The notes beneath the pieces were generated by a model that did not search any database, was not told where the DNA came from, and saw only the letters and a program-made list of their open reading frames with translations. A stretch of 64,000 bases of DNA from Chloroflexota bacterium. Lineage in GTDB: Bacteria; Chloroflexota; UBA11872; VXNJ01. The DNA lies in contig VXNJ01000006.1 of NCBI GenBank assembly GCA_009840625.1, positions 1-64,000 of the forward strand. The letters run 5' to 3'. Shown one piece after another: positions 50,579-60,387 of the stretch. Position 1 is the stretch's first letter. Every line of letters starts with the position of its first letter. The position numbers and the translations under genes were made by a program.

Positions 50579-51937
50579 GTGAGTCCAAAGCTCGGACGCT
50601 GGACGGGGGTCGGCGTAGTCGTAGCACTTATCCTGGTTACCACCGCTCTCACCACGCTGGTCAATCAGGCCTTCTTCGCGCCAACCGATGCCGGTGCGGC
50701 CGCACCCCCACAGGTCGATTCGCTTCCCGATTCCGGGCATGCCGAAGACGATCCCCGAGCGGTTGAAGCAGCGGCGGACCCGGTTGCGACTGAACCAAGC
50801 GCCCCGACAGCTGCTTCGGGCTTGACCGCCGCGGCGGATGCGACGGCAGACTCCGGTGAATCCGGAATCGCCATGGGGGCAGCCGGTGATGAGGAGTCCG
50901 ACGCAATGGAACCGGAGCCGGGCGCCGGTGAGATTGCACCCAGCATCGGGACGGCCGATGCCGGTCGCTCCCACCCCTCCCATACCGAATCGCCGGAACC
51001 TGCGCCGACGCTGTGCGTGGTCGCCGACGGGGATCCAGAAAAGCTGTATTGGAAATTCGTCGAGTTTCACGCCGAACGGGCAGCCGATATCGTCGGCGTG
51101 CATCTGGATTACGCGACCCACCCTGAAGCCGCCGCAAGGGTTCAGGCGATTGAGGAGTGCGTCCGGAGCGGCGCGCCGATGATCCTGGCCACCCTGGCCG
51201 ACCCCCAAGAAATCGTTCCGGCGATGCGCGCGGCGGCCGAACTGGGCGTGCGGATCGCCAGTTTCGGCGCGGGGGCCGAGCACGCGGACGATGCCGGTTC
51301 GCTAATCCACGTCTCGATTGACGACGCGGCGGCCGCTCGCCGCGCGGCCGATCAATTCACCTCCGCCGGAGTGTCCGGTGCAGTGCTCTGCTTGATCCCC
51401 AACGGCGTCGAAGAGTCTCGCCGTCACATCTGCGATGAACTCCGATTGACTTTCACGGGCGGAGCAGTCGATGCGCATCAGCTCGCCGCAACCGATCCGG
51501 GCAGGCAGATTGAGGATTTGTTGGCGGCCGCGCCGCAAACTGCCGGACTGCTGGTGCTTGAGGCCGATCTTCTGCCGCACGCAATTGAGGCGATGGCCAA
51601 CGCCCAAATCGCGCCCGTGCTGGGTTCGATCGGCGAATTCCCGTTAAACAAGCTCCCGTTTGACCAGCGCGATCAGATAGCTTTCACGGTGATGGACCTA
51701 GCCCGATTCGAGATTTTGTTGGCCGCCGCCGCACTGCGGCTGATGCACACCTACCACCCGAACGCTAGGTTTTTCGAAGGGGCCATGATTTTCGAAGGCC
51801 AACCGAACGTCCACACCGGCGGGCCGCGCGGTGGCCACGAAAGACCAGCCAGCGGCGTGGAACCCGCACCAGGAAGCGACGGCCACGACCACAGCCACGA
51901 CCACGTTGACGGGGAGGGTGGCGAAGACCACCACTGA
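50579..51937 (+). CDS. Membrane-anchored periplasmic-binding-fold protein with His-rich tail
   Basis: A 452-residue product. An N-terminal anchor or signal segment (9-28) is followed by an Ala/Asp/Glu/Pro-rich linker to about 145. A type-1 periplasmic binding-protein fold (about 148-410) is suggested by TLCVVADGDPEKLYW, GAPMILATLADPQ, ISFGAGAEHADDAGSLIHVSIDDAAAARRAADQF and GLLVLEADLLPHA. This is the sugar-binding/LacI style. The tail (about 430-452) is His/Asp-rich (HDHSHDHVDGE), which suggests metal binding. No permease or ATPase is adjacent. The start is GTG 50579 with no strong Shine-Dalgarno. Confidence 0.65.
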   Translation: MSPKLGRWTGVGVVVALILVTTALTTLVNQAFFAPTDAGAAAPPQVDSLPDSGHAEDDPRAVEAAADPVATEPSAPTAASGLTAAADATADSGESGIAMGAAGDEESDAMEPEPGAGEIAPSIGTADAGRSHPSHTESPEPAPTLCVVADGDPEKLYWKFVEFHAERAADIVGVHLDYATHPEAAARVQAIEECVRSGAPMILATLADPQEIVPAMRAAAELGVRIASFGAGAEHADDAGSLIHVSIDDAAAARRAADQFTSAGVSGAVLCLIPNGVEESRRHICDELRLTFTGGAVDAHQLAATDPGRQIEDLLAAAPQTAGLLVLEADLLPHAIEAMANAQIAPVLGSIGEFPLNKLPFDQRDQIAFTVMDLARFEILLAAAALRLMHTYHPNARFFEGAMIFEGQPNVHTGGPRGGHERPASGVEPAPGSDGHDHSHDHVDGEGGEDHH

Positions 51938-52009
51938 ACCGCAACCCCGGCTCTTGAGAAACGGTGGCGGCGGTCGCTTGAGTTCCGGCCTGAGCCGGGG
52001 ATGGGCTGG

Positions 52010-54304
52010 CTAGCCGGGCCGGCGCAGCGCGGAAACAACCCTGGGTGGCGATATCGGCAAATCGCGGAGCCGCTTTCCGGTCGCGCGCGCGACCGCATCG
52101 GCCGCGGCTGCCGGCGCGGCCACGATCGGCGCCTCGCCGACACCGCGCACCCCGAACGGGTGCGCTGGGTTTGGGACCTCGACGATGATGGCCTCGATAA
52201 GGGGAAGGTCCAGCGCGGTCGGCGTGCGGTAGTCGAGCAATGAATCGTTGGCCATCACGCCTGAATCGTCGTACCAGTACTCCTCCAGCAGGGCCCAACC
52301 GGCACCCTGGGCGACTGCGCCCTGCATCTGCCCTTCCACGTATGGCGGGTAAATCGCCCGACCGGCGTCCTGGGCCACCGTCCAACGCAGCACGTCGCAC
52401 TTGCCGGTCTCCAGATCCACCTCGACGTCACAGGCATGGATCGCGTACGAGGGCGCTTTCACCGTGGGGGCCACCGTGGCGGTGGCGGTCGGCAACTGGC
52501 CGGCGGCGGCCAGTTGGGCGGCCGCGTCGGAAAATTCAATTCGCCGGTCGGACTCTGAAAACACCCCGTCGGAAAATTCGACATTCTCCGGGTCGGCGCC
52601 CCAGAGTTCGGCCAGTCTTTCTCTCATTTCGGCGACCAGGTTCCGTCCGGCCAGGATGGCCGCTTGCCCGGTCACGTTGGTGGTCCGCGAACCACCGGTC
52701 GAGTGGTTGAATCCCACCGAGTCGGTGTCGACGACCACCGGCTGGATGGTACTGACGTCGACCCCCAGTACTTCGGCCAGCTGCAAAGCGATCGAAGTCC
52801 GCGAACCGCCGATATCCACCGAACCCTCGGTCAACGTGACTGAGCCGTCGGCGTGCAGGCGCAGGTCAAGCGAGGACTCGAAGGTGTTGTTGCGCCACAT
52901 GCCGCTGGCAAACCCGCGCCCGCGGGCCTTGCCCGGACCGCTCGGCTCGCCAAGGGGGCTCTGCCAGTGGTCGCTCTGCTCGATCGCATCAAGGCATTCG
53001 ACATTGCCCGAAATCGGCAGCGCGGTGCCGTCGGCGCGCCAGGCGCCGGCCACGGCGGCGTTGCGGCGCCGCAATTCGAGCGGGTCGATGCCGAGCGCGT
53101 CCCCGATCTCGTTCATCAGCGTTTCGACCGCAAAGCTCGTCAGCGGGGCGCCGGGGGCGCGGTAGGCGTGGACGTGCGGCTTGTTCACCAGCACCTCCCA
53201 GCCCTCGATTTCCACGTTCTCCAGCCAGTAGGGCCCGAAGGCCATCAGCATCGCCTGGAAGAGCGGCGATCCGGGGTGCATCCCGGACTCGAGCACCACT
53301 TCGGCGCGGGCCGCGGTTATCACTCCCTGGTCGTCGACCCCGACCTTCACCTTCGTGCGGCTGGCCGAGGTCGGACCGGTGGCCCGCAGGACGTCCGAAC
53401 GGCTCATCGTCATCTTCACCGGACGGGCGCACTTGCGCGCCAGCAAAGCCGCCGGCAGCTCGAGGTAGGAGGTAAGTTTTCCGCCGAAACCGCCGCCGAT
53501 CTCCATGGGGTGGACCCGGATGCGGGCCGGCGAAAGATCCAGCAGCTCGGCTAGCTCGGCGCGGATCGCGAACGCCCCCTGCGACGAGCACCAGACTTCC
53601 AGTTGACCGTCTTCAAGCCAACGCGCGGTGGCGTTGTGCGGTTCGATGTAACCCTGATGGACGGTGGCGGTCGAGTACTCGCGCTCCAAGACCAGGCTGG
53701 CGGCATCGAAACCGGCTTCCGGGTCGCCCTGGCCAACCAACGAATGGACCGCCAAGTTGGAGGGTTGTTCGTCCTGGCGGCCGTCGTGGTCGGTGTAGAC
53801 GTCTGGCTGAATCAACGGCGCCCCCGGAGCCATTGCCTCTGCCGCCGACATCAGCGGCGGCAGCAATTCGAATTCGACGTTTATCAGGCGTGTCGCAAAC
53901 TCGGCGGTGTGCGGATCAGTGGCCGCCACGGCCGCGATTGCGTGCCCGTCGTAGAGAACCTTTTCGCGCGCCAGCATGTTCTGCGACTTGTAGGAAATGC
54001 GGGCGTCGATCCCTTCCCCCAGTTCGGCCAGGTGGTCGTCGATCTGAGGGAGGTCGGAGGCCGAGGCGACCGCCAGCACGCCGGGCAGGGACAACGCCTC
54101 GGAGAAATCTATCGACACGATCCGGGCGTGGGCGTGCGGGGAGCGCAACATTGCCCCGTAGGCCAGGTTGCCGGGAAATACGTCCGCGCCGTAGCAGGCG
54201 CGACCGGTCACCTTGTCGACGCCGTCGTGGCGTACCGGACTGGTCCCGATCGACTTGAATCCGGTCGTCGCTCCTTCTTTCGGTCGTCCCGTGACCACTG
54301 CCAT
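52010..54304 (-). CDS. Xanthine-dehydrogenase-family molybdenum-binding subunit, solitary
   Basis: A 764-residue large subunit of the Mo-hydroxylase family. The N-terminal a/b hammerhead has DKVTGRACYGAD, then YIEPHNATARW, GGGFGGKL, GGSRTTNVTG and the active-site Glu in GVRGVGEAP near the C-terminus. ATG 54304 is preferred over TTG 54310, with AGGGGA upstream. The usual FAD-binding and 2Fe-2S subunits are absent from the neighbourhood. The CO-dehydrogenase signature is not evident. Substrate class (purine, aldehyde, nicotinate) is undetermined. Confidence 0.88.
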   Translation of the reverse strand: MAVVTGRPKEGATTGFKSIGTSPVRHDGVDKVTGRACYGADVFPGNLAYGAMLRSPHAHARIVSIDFSEALSLPGVLAVASASDLPQIDDHLAELGEGIDARISYKSQNMLAREKVLYDGHAIAAVAATDPHTAEFATRLINVEFELLPPLMSAAEAMAPGAPLIQPDVYTDHDGRQDEQPSNLAVHSLVGQGDPEAGFDAASLVLEREYSTATVHQGYIEPHNATARWLEDGQLEVWCSSQGAFAIRAELAELLDLSPARIRVHPMEIGGGFGGKLTSYLELPAALLARKCARPVKMTMSRSDVLRATGPTSASRTKVKVGVDDQGVITAARAEVVLESGMHPGSPLFQAMLMAFGPYWLENVEIEGWEVLVNKPHVHAYRAPGAPLTSFAVETLMNEIGDALGIDPLELRRRNAAVAGAWRADGTALPISGNVECLDAIEQSDHWQSPLGEPSGPGKARGRGFASGMWRNNTFESSLDLRLHADGSVTLTEGSVDIGGSRTSIALQLAEVLGVDVSTIQPVVVDTDSVGFNHSTGGSRTTNVTGQAAILAGRNLVAEMRERLAELWGADPENVEFSDGVFSESDRRIEFSDAAAQLAAAGQLPTATATVAPTVKAPSYAIHACDVEVDLETGKCDVLRWTVAQDAGRAIYPPYVEGQMQGAVAQGAGWALLEEYWYDDSGVMANDSLLDYRTPTALDLPLIEAIIVEVPNPAHPFGVRGVGEAPIVAAPAAAADAVARATGKRLRDLPISPPRVVSALRRPG

Positions 54305-54427
54305 TGACAATTTCCCCTGAATTCGATCGCGGCCCGGCCGCGCGGGTCTATGCTGACCAATTTTGCTGTCCGACGGTACCGGTTCGCCCGGCCCTATCGC
54401 ATTCGCCGGATCAGTCTCCGGTAACGA

Positions 54428-55237
54428 CTACTGGCTCGCGGACTCCGTCAACCTGCGCACAACTTCATCGTGGAGCCGACCATTGGTGGCAATCTGGGGG
54501 CCCGCCGCACGGTCGCCGGTCCCATCCGCATCGGTGAATCGGCCACCCGATTCCTCGACTATCGGGATCAGCGCGGCCACGTCCCACGGGCTCAGGTCGG
54601 CGCCATCGATCATCACGTCCGCCGAACCCTCCGCCACGAGGCAGAACCCCCAGAAATCGCCGAACGCCCGCACCCGCCAGGCAACGTCGAGCAGGCCCCG
54701 CGCACCGGGCCAGCAATCGAGCGTCGCGACAATGTCGCCGCAGGAGACCTGTGCCTCGGCGAGGTTGTCAACCGAAGACACTTGGATTTGCTCAATTTCG
54801 TCATGGATCTGCCCGCCGGCAGAACCGCGGAAGGCGCCCAATCCGCGGCCCGCCCACCACCGCGTTCCCAGCGCCGGCGCAGAGACTACGCCGACCTCTT
54901 TGGTTCCGCCCCGTTCAAAAGCGATCAGGGTAGCCCAGACCGGGATTCCGCGCATGTAGCTGTGGGTGCCGTCGATCGGATCCAGAATCCACCGCGCCGA
55001 CGAATCCCGGGCCGCGGAATCGTCACCTTCTTCTTCCCCTAGGACGGCGTGCTCCGGGAAACGCTCGGCAATGCGGGCGCGCATCACCGCTTCGGCCTCC
55101 ACGTCGGCGGGCGTCACGAAGCTGCCGTCCGACTTGCGCGCAATTTCCTGATCGCCGCGGTAGGTCCGCATTGCGATCGCGTCGGCGCAATCGGCAAGTT
55201 CGAGCGCGAATGCAAGGATTTCGGCGGTCGAAGTCAT
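54428..55237 (-). CDS. Inositol-monophosphatase-family phosphatase, HisN-like
   Basis: A 269-residue Mg-dependent phosphatase. Motif A Glu is in LGEEEGD, the core is WILDPIDGTHSYMRGIP, and motif B is DLSPWDVAALIPIVEESGG. Histidinol-phosphatase-type members (HisN) share this length and the SPWD segment, but inositol phosphate or PAP phosphatase cannot be excluded. It lies 76 bases from the DUF3604 gene on the same strand. Confidence 0.83.
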   Translation of the reverse strand: MTSTAEILAFALELADCADAIAMRTYRGDQEIARKSDGSFVTPADVEAEAVMRARIAERFPEHAVLGEEEGDDSAARDSSARWILDPIDGTHSYMRGIPVWATLIAFERGGTKEVGVVSAPALGTRWWAGRGLGAFRGSAGGQIHDEIEQIQVSSVDNLAEAQVSCGDIVATLDCWPGARGLLDVAWRVRAFGDFWGFCLVAEGSADVMIDGADLSPWDVAALIPIVEESGGRFTDADGTGDRAAGPQIATNGRLHDEVVRRLTESASQ

Positions 55238-55313
55238 TTATCGGGGAAGAGCTCCTGGCGGTCGGCGCCGCAGTAAGCCGCGGCTCCCGAATTCCGGAAA
55301 GTCGAGCGCGCCG

Positions 55314-57578
55314 TCAATCGCCGACGCCGGTCACGTAGAAAGGACTGGTCCAGGCGCAGTTGCAGTCGGACTGGACGATCCGCAGATGGTAGCCGCCGTC
55401 GCAAAGATCGGCCGGATCGATCTCCCAGTCGAATTCGACCAGCTCGGGGCCGCCGGACGTGACCCTTTCGATCTGCACCCGACGCTCTATCTCCCCGACC
55501 GCGTGGGTATGAACGCAATCTCCCATCCGGTCCAGGTCCAATTCGAATTGGACGCCGCCGGCATCGAATTCGAGCAGGCCGCCGGTATCGGCAAGTTCGA
55601 GTTCGACCCCGTCCATGTCGCCCTCGGTGACCGAGGTCCACCTGACCTGGTTTCCGTCGCTGCAATCGATGCCCTCAGCCGGGTGGTCGAAACCCACCCC
55701 TTCCACCGAAAGGATCCGGTTCGCCGCCACGCGGGCGCGGCCCGACCAAAGCACCGAGCGGCGGCGGCCGCGGCTGGCGGCGCCGCACCAGGTGACGCGC
55801 AGCCGTTTCGAATCGGCGCTGCGGCGCGGCCGCAGCGACTCGAGCGGCTCCCAGTCGCGCAAGAGATCAATGCGCTGGATCGGCGCGGTGCCGTCCACGA
55901 ACCCGGCAATCGACAAAGGAACGCCCGGAGCCAGCGGCACGTCGGCACCGATCGGGTGGCTATTGGCGTCGGCCGAAACCAGGATTCTGACCCCGGTCGT
56001 GCCGTAGCAGCGGCGCTCGCGCAGGGCCTCAAAAATCGCCTCGCGCGATAGCTCGTCGGTCACCACCGCGGCCAGTCCGCCGGTGACGCCGAGCCCGTCC
56101 TCGCCGGCTTTCACCGCCGGTCGCGCCGCCCCGGGACGACCGACGTGCACGTCGCTGCCGCACAGATAACCGACTTTGAGCCCGCGCGCGCGGGCGTCGC
56201 GGCCCAGCCATTCAAACGTGCCGTGCGCCGAGTGCAGCTCGACGACCGGCTCCAGCGACGGGTCGTGAAAGTCCAGATTGGCGTAGCGCCCGCCGACGTG
56301 GGGGACCAGCAGCACGTCCCTTCGCCCGGCGAGCAGTTCGTGCAGTTCGCTGACCGGGCAGGCATCGCCGGCGGCGTCGTCGACTTCGCGCAGCAGGGCG
56401 TGCGAGGACCGGTGCAGGGGGCCGGAATCGGCCAGGAAATGGACGTTGCGGTCGCCGCCGGTGGTGGTGTTGCCCGACCACTCCCAGCCGAAGAACGGCA
56501 CGAAGCGTCCGGGCTGGTGCAGCGCCGCGGTCAGCTGGCCCAGCCGGGCCAGGAACTCGTTGGTTATCTGGAAGTCGTTGGCCTGGTGGCCGACGAATTC
56601 GACAAAGGCGTCATCGCGCGCAAACCGGAAGTAATCGGCCGCATCCAGGGTGCCCACCGATTCGCGGCTCTGCCCGTGCATGTCGCCCCAGCGGACCCGC
56701 CGACCCCGCGGAAGGCTCTCCAGGACGTGCACCGGGTTCGAGCGCGCCGGGGGCAGCCCGGGCGAACTGGCGCGGAACCTGAGCGTCCCGGCGGCAGGCA
56801 CCGAGATGCCGCTGACCACCTTCGCGCCCGCGTCGGCGGGGGTGAATTCGATCTCGGCGGGAAGTCCCCGGACCGGCGAATCGGCGGCAATTTCGACCCT
56901 GGCGCTGGCCTGCTCGTCGCTGTTGCCCCACTTGTCCACCAGCCGCACGTGCAAAGCGATTGCTTCGCCGCACAGGAACTGCGATCCGCAGCGCAATTCG
57001 ATCGCGCTGGCGAGATCGCCGAAGACGCCCAGGTAGGGGTGATCGGCGACCGGGAAATAGCGCTGGGCGCCGAAGGGGTCGGCCAGAACCTGGAACTCGG
57101 ATTGGGGTTCGCGGAAAGTCTGTGCGCGCCGGCCCGGTCCTCCGCCCGAGCGGTCGCCGTAGGTGACCACCACCCGTTCGCCGGGCCGCAGCGAGCCGTT
57201 GGCGATCGTCACCTGCAGGGTGCGGCGGAACGGGCGCTCATTCAAGGTCTCAAACCAGGCCAGTTCGACCTCCGCGTCCCCGTCGGTCTCGGCGGTGGTG
57301 TACCCCGAGTCGGCGGGACGATCGAATTGCGGCCGCTCCCAGTCGCACACCTGGCGCTCGCAGATCCGGATGTGGGCGCCGTCGTCCATTCCCGCCCTGC
57401 CGCAGACGAACGTGACGCGCCAGGTGCCGAACGTGCCGGCGGCCACCGGTTCGCGGGGATCTATCCAGGCGCGGCCCAGCAATTCGCTGTCGAACGGGGC
57501 GATGATTCCGGAGAACGGGCGCGAGGCCGCGTCTGCCGGTCGAAGCTGGGGTGGGGGACGCCTAGAATCTGAATTCAT
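55314..57578 (-). CDS. DUF3604-family protein (PHP-like metallohydrolase)
   Basis: A 754-residue product. An N-terminal beta-rich region (about 25-290) precedes a PHP-like catalytic region starting RWGDMHGQSRES near 305. GWEWSGNTTTGGDRNVHF, LLVPHVGGRYANLDFHDP and CGSDVHVGRP carry likely metal ligands. A C-terminal beta domain follows. DUF3604 members are predicted hydrolases of unknown substrate. No signal peptide is clear. The ATG lacks a good ribosome site. Confidence 0.78.
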   Translation of the reverse strand: MNSDSRRPPPQLRPADAASRPFSGIIAPFDSELLGRAWIDPREPVAAGTFGTWRVTFVCGRAGMDDGAHIRICERQVCDWERPQFDRPADSGYTTAETDGDAEVELAWFETLNERPFRRTLQVTIANGSLRPGERVVVTYGDRSGGGPGRRAQTFREPQSEFQVLADPFGAQRYFPVADHPYLGVFGDLASAIELRCGSQFLCGEAIALHVRLVDKWGNSDEQASARVEIAADSPVRGLPAEIEFTPADAGAKVVSGISVPAAGTLRFRASSPGLPPARSNPVHVLESLPRGRRVRWGDMHGQSRESVGTLDAADYFRFARDDAFVEFVGHQANDFQITNEFLARLGQLTAALHQPGRFVPFFGWEWSGNTTTGGDRNVHFLADSGPLHRSSHALLREVDDAAGDACPVSELHELLAGRRDVLLVPHVGGRYANLDFHDPSLEPVVELHSAHGTFEWLGRDARARGLKVGYLCGSDVHVGRPGAARPAVKAGEDGLGVTGGLAAVVTDELSREAIFEALRERRCYGTTGVRILVSADANSHPIGADVPLAPGVPLSIAGFVDGTAPIQRIDLLRDWEPLESLRPRRSADSKRLRVTWCGAASRGRRRSVLWSGRARVAANRILSVEGVGFDHPAEGIDCSDGNQVRWTSVTEGDMDGVELELADTGGLLEFDAGGVQFELDLDRMGDCVHTHAVGEIERRVQIERVTSGGPELVEFDWEIDPADLCDGGYHLRIVQSDCNCAWTSPFYVTGVGD

Positions 57579-57606
57579 AGGGGAATCACTCGATTAGCAG
57601 ACGGCC

Positions 57607-57915
57607 ATGATCCAAGAAGTTGACCTGCAGCGCGCCAAGGAGCTCATCGGCGAGGGGATTCCGATCGTCGACGTGCGCGAACAGCGTGACTACGATTCGG
57701 CACACGTCCCGGGCGCCGTGCACATCCCATTAAACGACATCCTGATGGACACCTCGATCCTGCCCGAGGGCGACATTCTGTTCGTCTGCAACGTCGGCGT
57801 GACCAGCCGGGTAGCCTCGGAAATGGCGCTGGCCGCGGGCCGGGCGAACGTTTACAACATGTCAGACGGCACCAAGGGCTGGGTGGCCGAAGGCAACCCC
57901 GTCGACTCCGCCTGA
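57607..57915 (+). CDS. Single-domain rhodanese
   Basis: A 102-residue sulfurtransferase. IVDVREQRDYDSAHVPGAVHIPL is the N-terminal rhodanese motif, and the active-site loop is CNVGVTSR (Cys-x5-Arg type). It probably carries persulfide sulfur. The next gene is a MoeB/ThiF-like E1 enzyme; in many bacteria these two domains are fused (MoeZ-like), so the pair looks like the split version. Confidence 0.88.
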   Translation: MIQEVDLQRAKELIGEGIPIVDVREQRDYDSAHVPGAVHIPLNDILMDTSILPEGDILFVCNVGVTSRVASEMALAAGRANVYNMSDGTKGWVAEGNPVDSA

Positions 57916-57990
57916 GAGGCGCTGATTCGCCCCAAGGCCGGTTCCTCCAACTCCAAATTCGCTCAACCGCCGCGAAAGAAGGCCACTAAA

Positions 57991-58827
57991 GTGTTCACCC
58001 CCGATCAGGTACGCCGCTACAGCCGCCACATGCTCCTGCCCGAAGTGGGGCCGCTGGGCCAGAAAAAGCTGCTGGAAGCTTCGGTGGTCCTCATCGGCGC
58101 CGGCGGTCTCGGGTCACCGGCTGCCTATTACCTGGCCGCCGCCGGGGTCGGCAAGCTCGGACTGGTCGATCACGACGTGGTCGAGGATTCCAACCTGCAG
58201 CGACAGATCGTGCACGATACCGCCCGCGTCGGCGTGCCCAAGGTCGATTCGGCCCGCCAGACGCTGACCGGACTCAACCCGGACATCGAGGTGATCACCC
58301 ACGACGAGGTGATCAACTCGGAGAACGCGATGCGGATCATCGCCGACTACGACTACGTCGTAAACGGCTGCGACAACTTCCCTACCCGCTACCTAGTCAA
58401 CGACGCCTGCGTGCTCCTGGGCAAGACCATGATCGACGGTTCGGTCCTCAAATTCGAGGGCATGGTGTCGGTGTTCGCACCCGGTTGCGGCTGCTACCGC
58501 TGCATGTATCCGACTCCGCCACCCCCGGAACTGGCCCCCTCCTGCGCCGAAGCCGGGGTTCTGGGCGTAGTGCCCGGCGTTATCGGCTGCCTGCAGGCGG
58601 CCGAGACCATCAAGCTGATCCTGGGCTTGGGCGAATCACTTGAAGGTCGTCTGCTGACCTGGGACGCGCTCGAGATGGAATTTATCGCCTTCAAGACCAA
58701 ACGCCGGACCGACTGCCCGGTGTGTGGCGACGATCCCGAAATCAAGGAGCTCATCGACTACGAGGAGTTCTGCGGCCTGCCGGCGCCACGCCAGGAGCGG
58801 GAGATAGCCGCGGTCGGAGCCGTCTAG
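57991..58827 (+). CDS. MoeB/ThiF-like adenylyltransferase (E1-like)
   Basis: Activates the C-terminus of small sulfur-carrier proteins by adenylation. The 278 residues have the nucleotide motif IGAGGLGSPAAYYLAAAG, the adenylation Arg in SNLQRQIV, zinc pairs CYRC and CPVC, and the SCAEAGVLG.VPG segment containing the candidate catalytic Cys. Upstream is a rhodanese and downstream cysE, so it may serve molybdopterin, thiamine or a CysO-type cysteine route. The start is GTG 57991. Confidence 0.9.
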   Translation: MFTPDQVRRYSRHMLLPEVGPLGQKKLLEASVVLIGAGGLGSPAAYYLAAAGVGKLGLVDHDVVEDSNLQRQIVHDTARVGVPKVDSARQTLTGLNPDIEVITHDEVINSENAMRIIADYDYVVNGCDNFPTRYLVNDACVLLGKTMIDGSVLKFEGMVSVFAPGCGCYRCMYPTPPPPELAPSCAEAGVLGVVPGVIGCLQAAETIKLILGLGESLEGRLLTWDALEMEFIAFKTKRRTDCPVCGDDPEIKELIDYEEFCGLPAPRQEREIAAVGAV

Positions 58828-58833
58828 CCAGCC

Positions 58834-59580
58834 GTGATCGAACTGCGCGGGGCCGCCGCGCTGGTTACCGGCGGCGGCACCGGATCGGGCAAAGCCTGCG
58901 CCGAGGCATTGGCGGCGGCGGGCGTTTCGGTATGCGTGAACTACTCGCGCTCGGCCGATGACGCCGAAGCCACCGCTGCCGGGATTCGCGACCGCGGCGG
59001 AAACGCCTTCGCCCACCGCGCCTCGGTCGCCGACGAGGACCAGGTGCGGGGAATGGTCGAGCGCACGGTGGCCGAATTCGGGCGCCTGGACATCGTCGTC
59101 AATTGCGCCGGAATCACCTACTTCGCGCCCCACGATCAGCTGGAGGCGCTTTCCGACGCGCAGTGGGACGAAGTCCTGAAGGTGAACCTGAGCGGCTCGC
59201 TTTACGCGATCCGCTGCGCGATCGAACACCTCAAGGCTTCGCCCTGCGGCTGCGTGGTCTCGCTCTCCTCGATCGCCGCGATATCCGGTAGCGGGAGTTC
59301 GATCCCCTACGCCGTCTCCAAGGCCGGCCAGATCACGATCACCAAGTCGCTGGCGCGGGCATTCGCGCCGGTCCGCTTCAACGCCATCGCGCCCGGGGTG
59401 ATCCTGACCCGCTGGGTCGACGGCAAAGACGATTTCGTCGCCAATTACGTCGATCGCACCCTGCTGGGCCGGGCCTGCACCGCCGAGGACATCGGCCACG
59501 CCTGCCTGTTCCTGTGCCAGGCGCCCTCGATTACCGGGCAGACGCTCGTTATAGATTCCGGGTTCCTGCTGGGCCAGTAA
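58834..59580 (+). CDS. Short-chain dehydrogenase/reductase
   Basis: A 248-residue classical SDR. The cofactor motif is TGGGTGSGKA, followed by NCAGITYF. The catalytic Ser is in SSIAAISGS and Tyr-Lys in YAVSKAG. LGRACTAEDIGHACLFLC and a terminal DSGFLLG fit FabG-like enzymes. The substrate is not evident. It begins 6 bases after the MoeB-like stop. Confidence 0.88.
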   Translation: MIELRGAAALVTGGGTGSGKACAEALAAAGVSVCVNYSRSADDAEATAAGIRDRGGNAFAHRASVADEDQVRGMVERTVAEFGRLDIVVNCAGITYFAPHDQLEALSDAQWDEVLKVNLSGSLYAIRCAIEHLKASPCGCVVSLSSIAAISGSGSSIPYAVSKAGQITITKSLARAFAPVRFNAIAPGVILTRWVDGKDDFVANYVDRTLLGRACTAEDIGHACLFLCQAPSITGQTLVIDSGFLLGQ

Positions 59581-59739
59581 CCAAACTGCTTGACAATCGG
59601 CGAATATTTACTCAAGGACCGCCCCCGCGAGATTCGGAACAGCGAATTGGCCATCGCCACCAACGAAACTTCTGAGTGCGACGACCTGGCGTTCGCCGAT
59701 TCGCGGCGCGCCGAACCGGCCGGTCGGGTCAGGTCCTCC

Positions 59740-60342
59740 GTGCAACGGCGCGGAATCCGGTGGCCATCCGACATCCAGGTTGTTTTCGACAAGGACCCGG
59801 CGGCCCGCAACATATTTGAGGTGCTGCTCTACCAGGGCCTGCACGCGCTGCTTCTGCACCGCCTGGCGCACGCCCTCTACCGACGCGGGATCCCGATCCT
59901 GCCGCGGTTGATTTCTCAGATCGCGCGGGTGATCACCGGCGGAATTGAAATCCACCCCGGCGCCAGGATCGGACGGCGGTTCTTCATCGACCACGGGTCC
60001 GGCGTGGTGATCGGGGCGACGGCCGAGATCGGGGACGACGTGATGCTCTACCACCAGGTCACCCTCGGGGCCACCGGCTGGTGGAAGGACGTGGGCAACG
60101 CGCACGGGCGCCGCCACCCCAAGATCGGTAACTGCGTCACGATTGGATCCGGCGCTTCGGTCCTTGGCCCGGTAACCATCGGCCACAACACCAAGATCGG
60201 GGCGATGGCGCTGGTAGTCGAGGACGTGCCGCCGCGCTCGGTGGTGGTGGCCCCGTCGGCCACCTACCTGGTCAAAGAGGGCCTGCGCACCTACGGACTG
60301 CGGATGCGTTCGTCCGACGTGCCGCCCGAATACCAGATCTGA
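59740..60342 (+). CDS. cysE: Serine O-acetyltransferase, EpsC type
   Basis: Makes O-acetylserine for cysteine synthesis. From GTG 59740 the 200-residue product starts nine residues before [14 protein letters not shown], exactly where Bacillus CysE begins (recalled). The left-handed beta-helix repeats, [25 protein letters not shown] and [10 protein letters not shown], hold the catalytic His. The frame is open back to TTG 59590, but those 50 residues are not family-like, and a TTGACA (59590-59595) there could instead be a -35 box. Confidence 0.88.
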   Translation: MQRRGIRWPSDIQVVFDKDPAARNIFEVLLYQGLHALLLHRLAHALYRRGIPILPRLISQIARVITGGIEIHPGARIGRRFFIDHGSGVVIGATAEIGDDVMLYHQVTLGATGWWKDVGNAHGRRHPKIGNCVTIGSGASVLGPVTIGHNTKIGAMALVVEDVPPRSVVVAPSATYLVKEGLRTYGLRMRSSDVPPEYQI

Positions 60343-60387
60343 GACCTTTCGGCCCCCCGCCGACGATCCTGGCCAAGCGGCACTGAA

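Noticed and set aside
50382-50582. A 66-codon plus frame ending in a GTGA overlap with the binding-protein gene
   Set aside because: The overlap is suggestive, but the start is TTG without a ribosome site, the composition is not protein-like and no motif is present.
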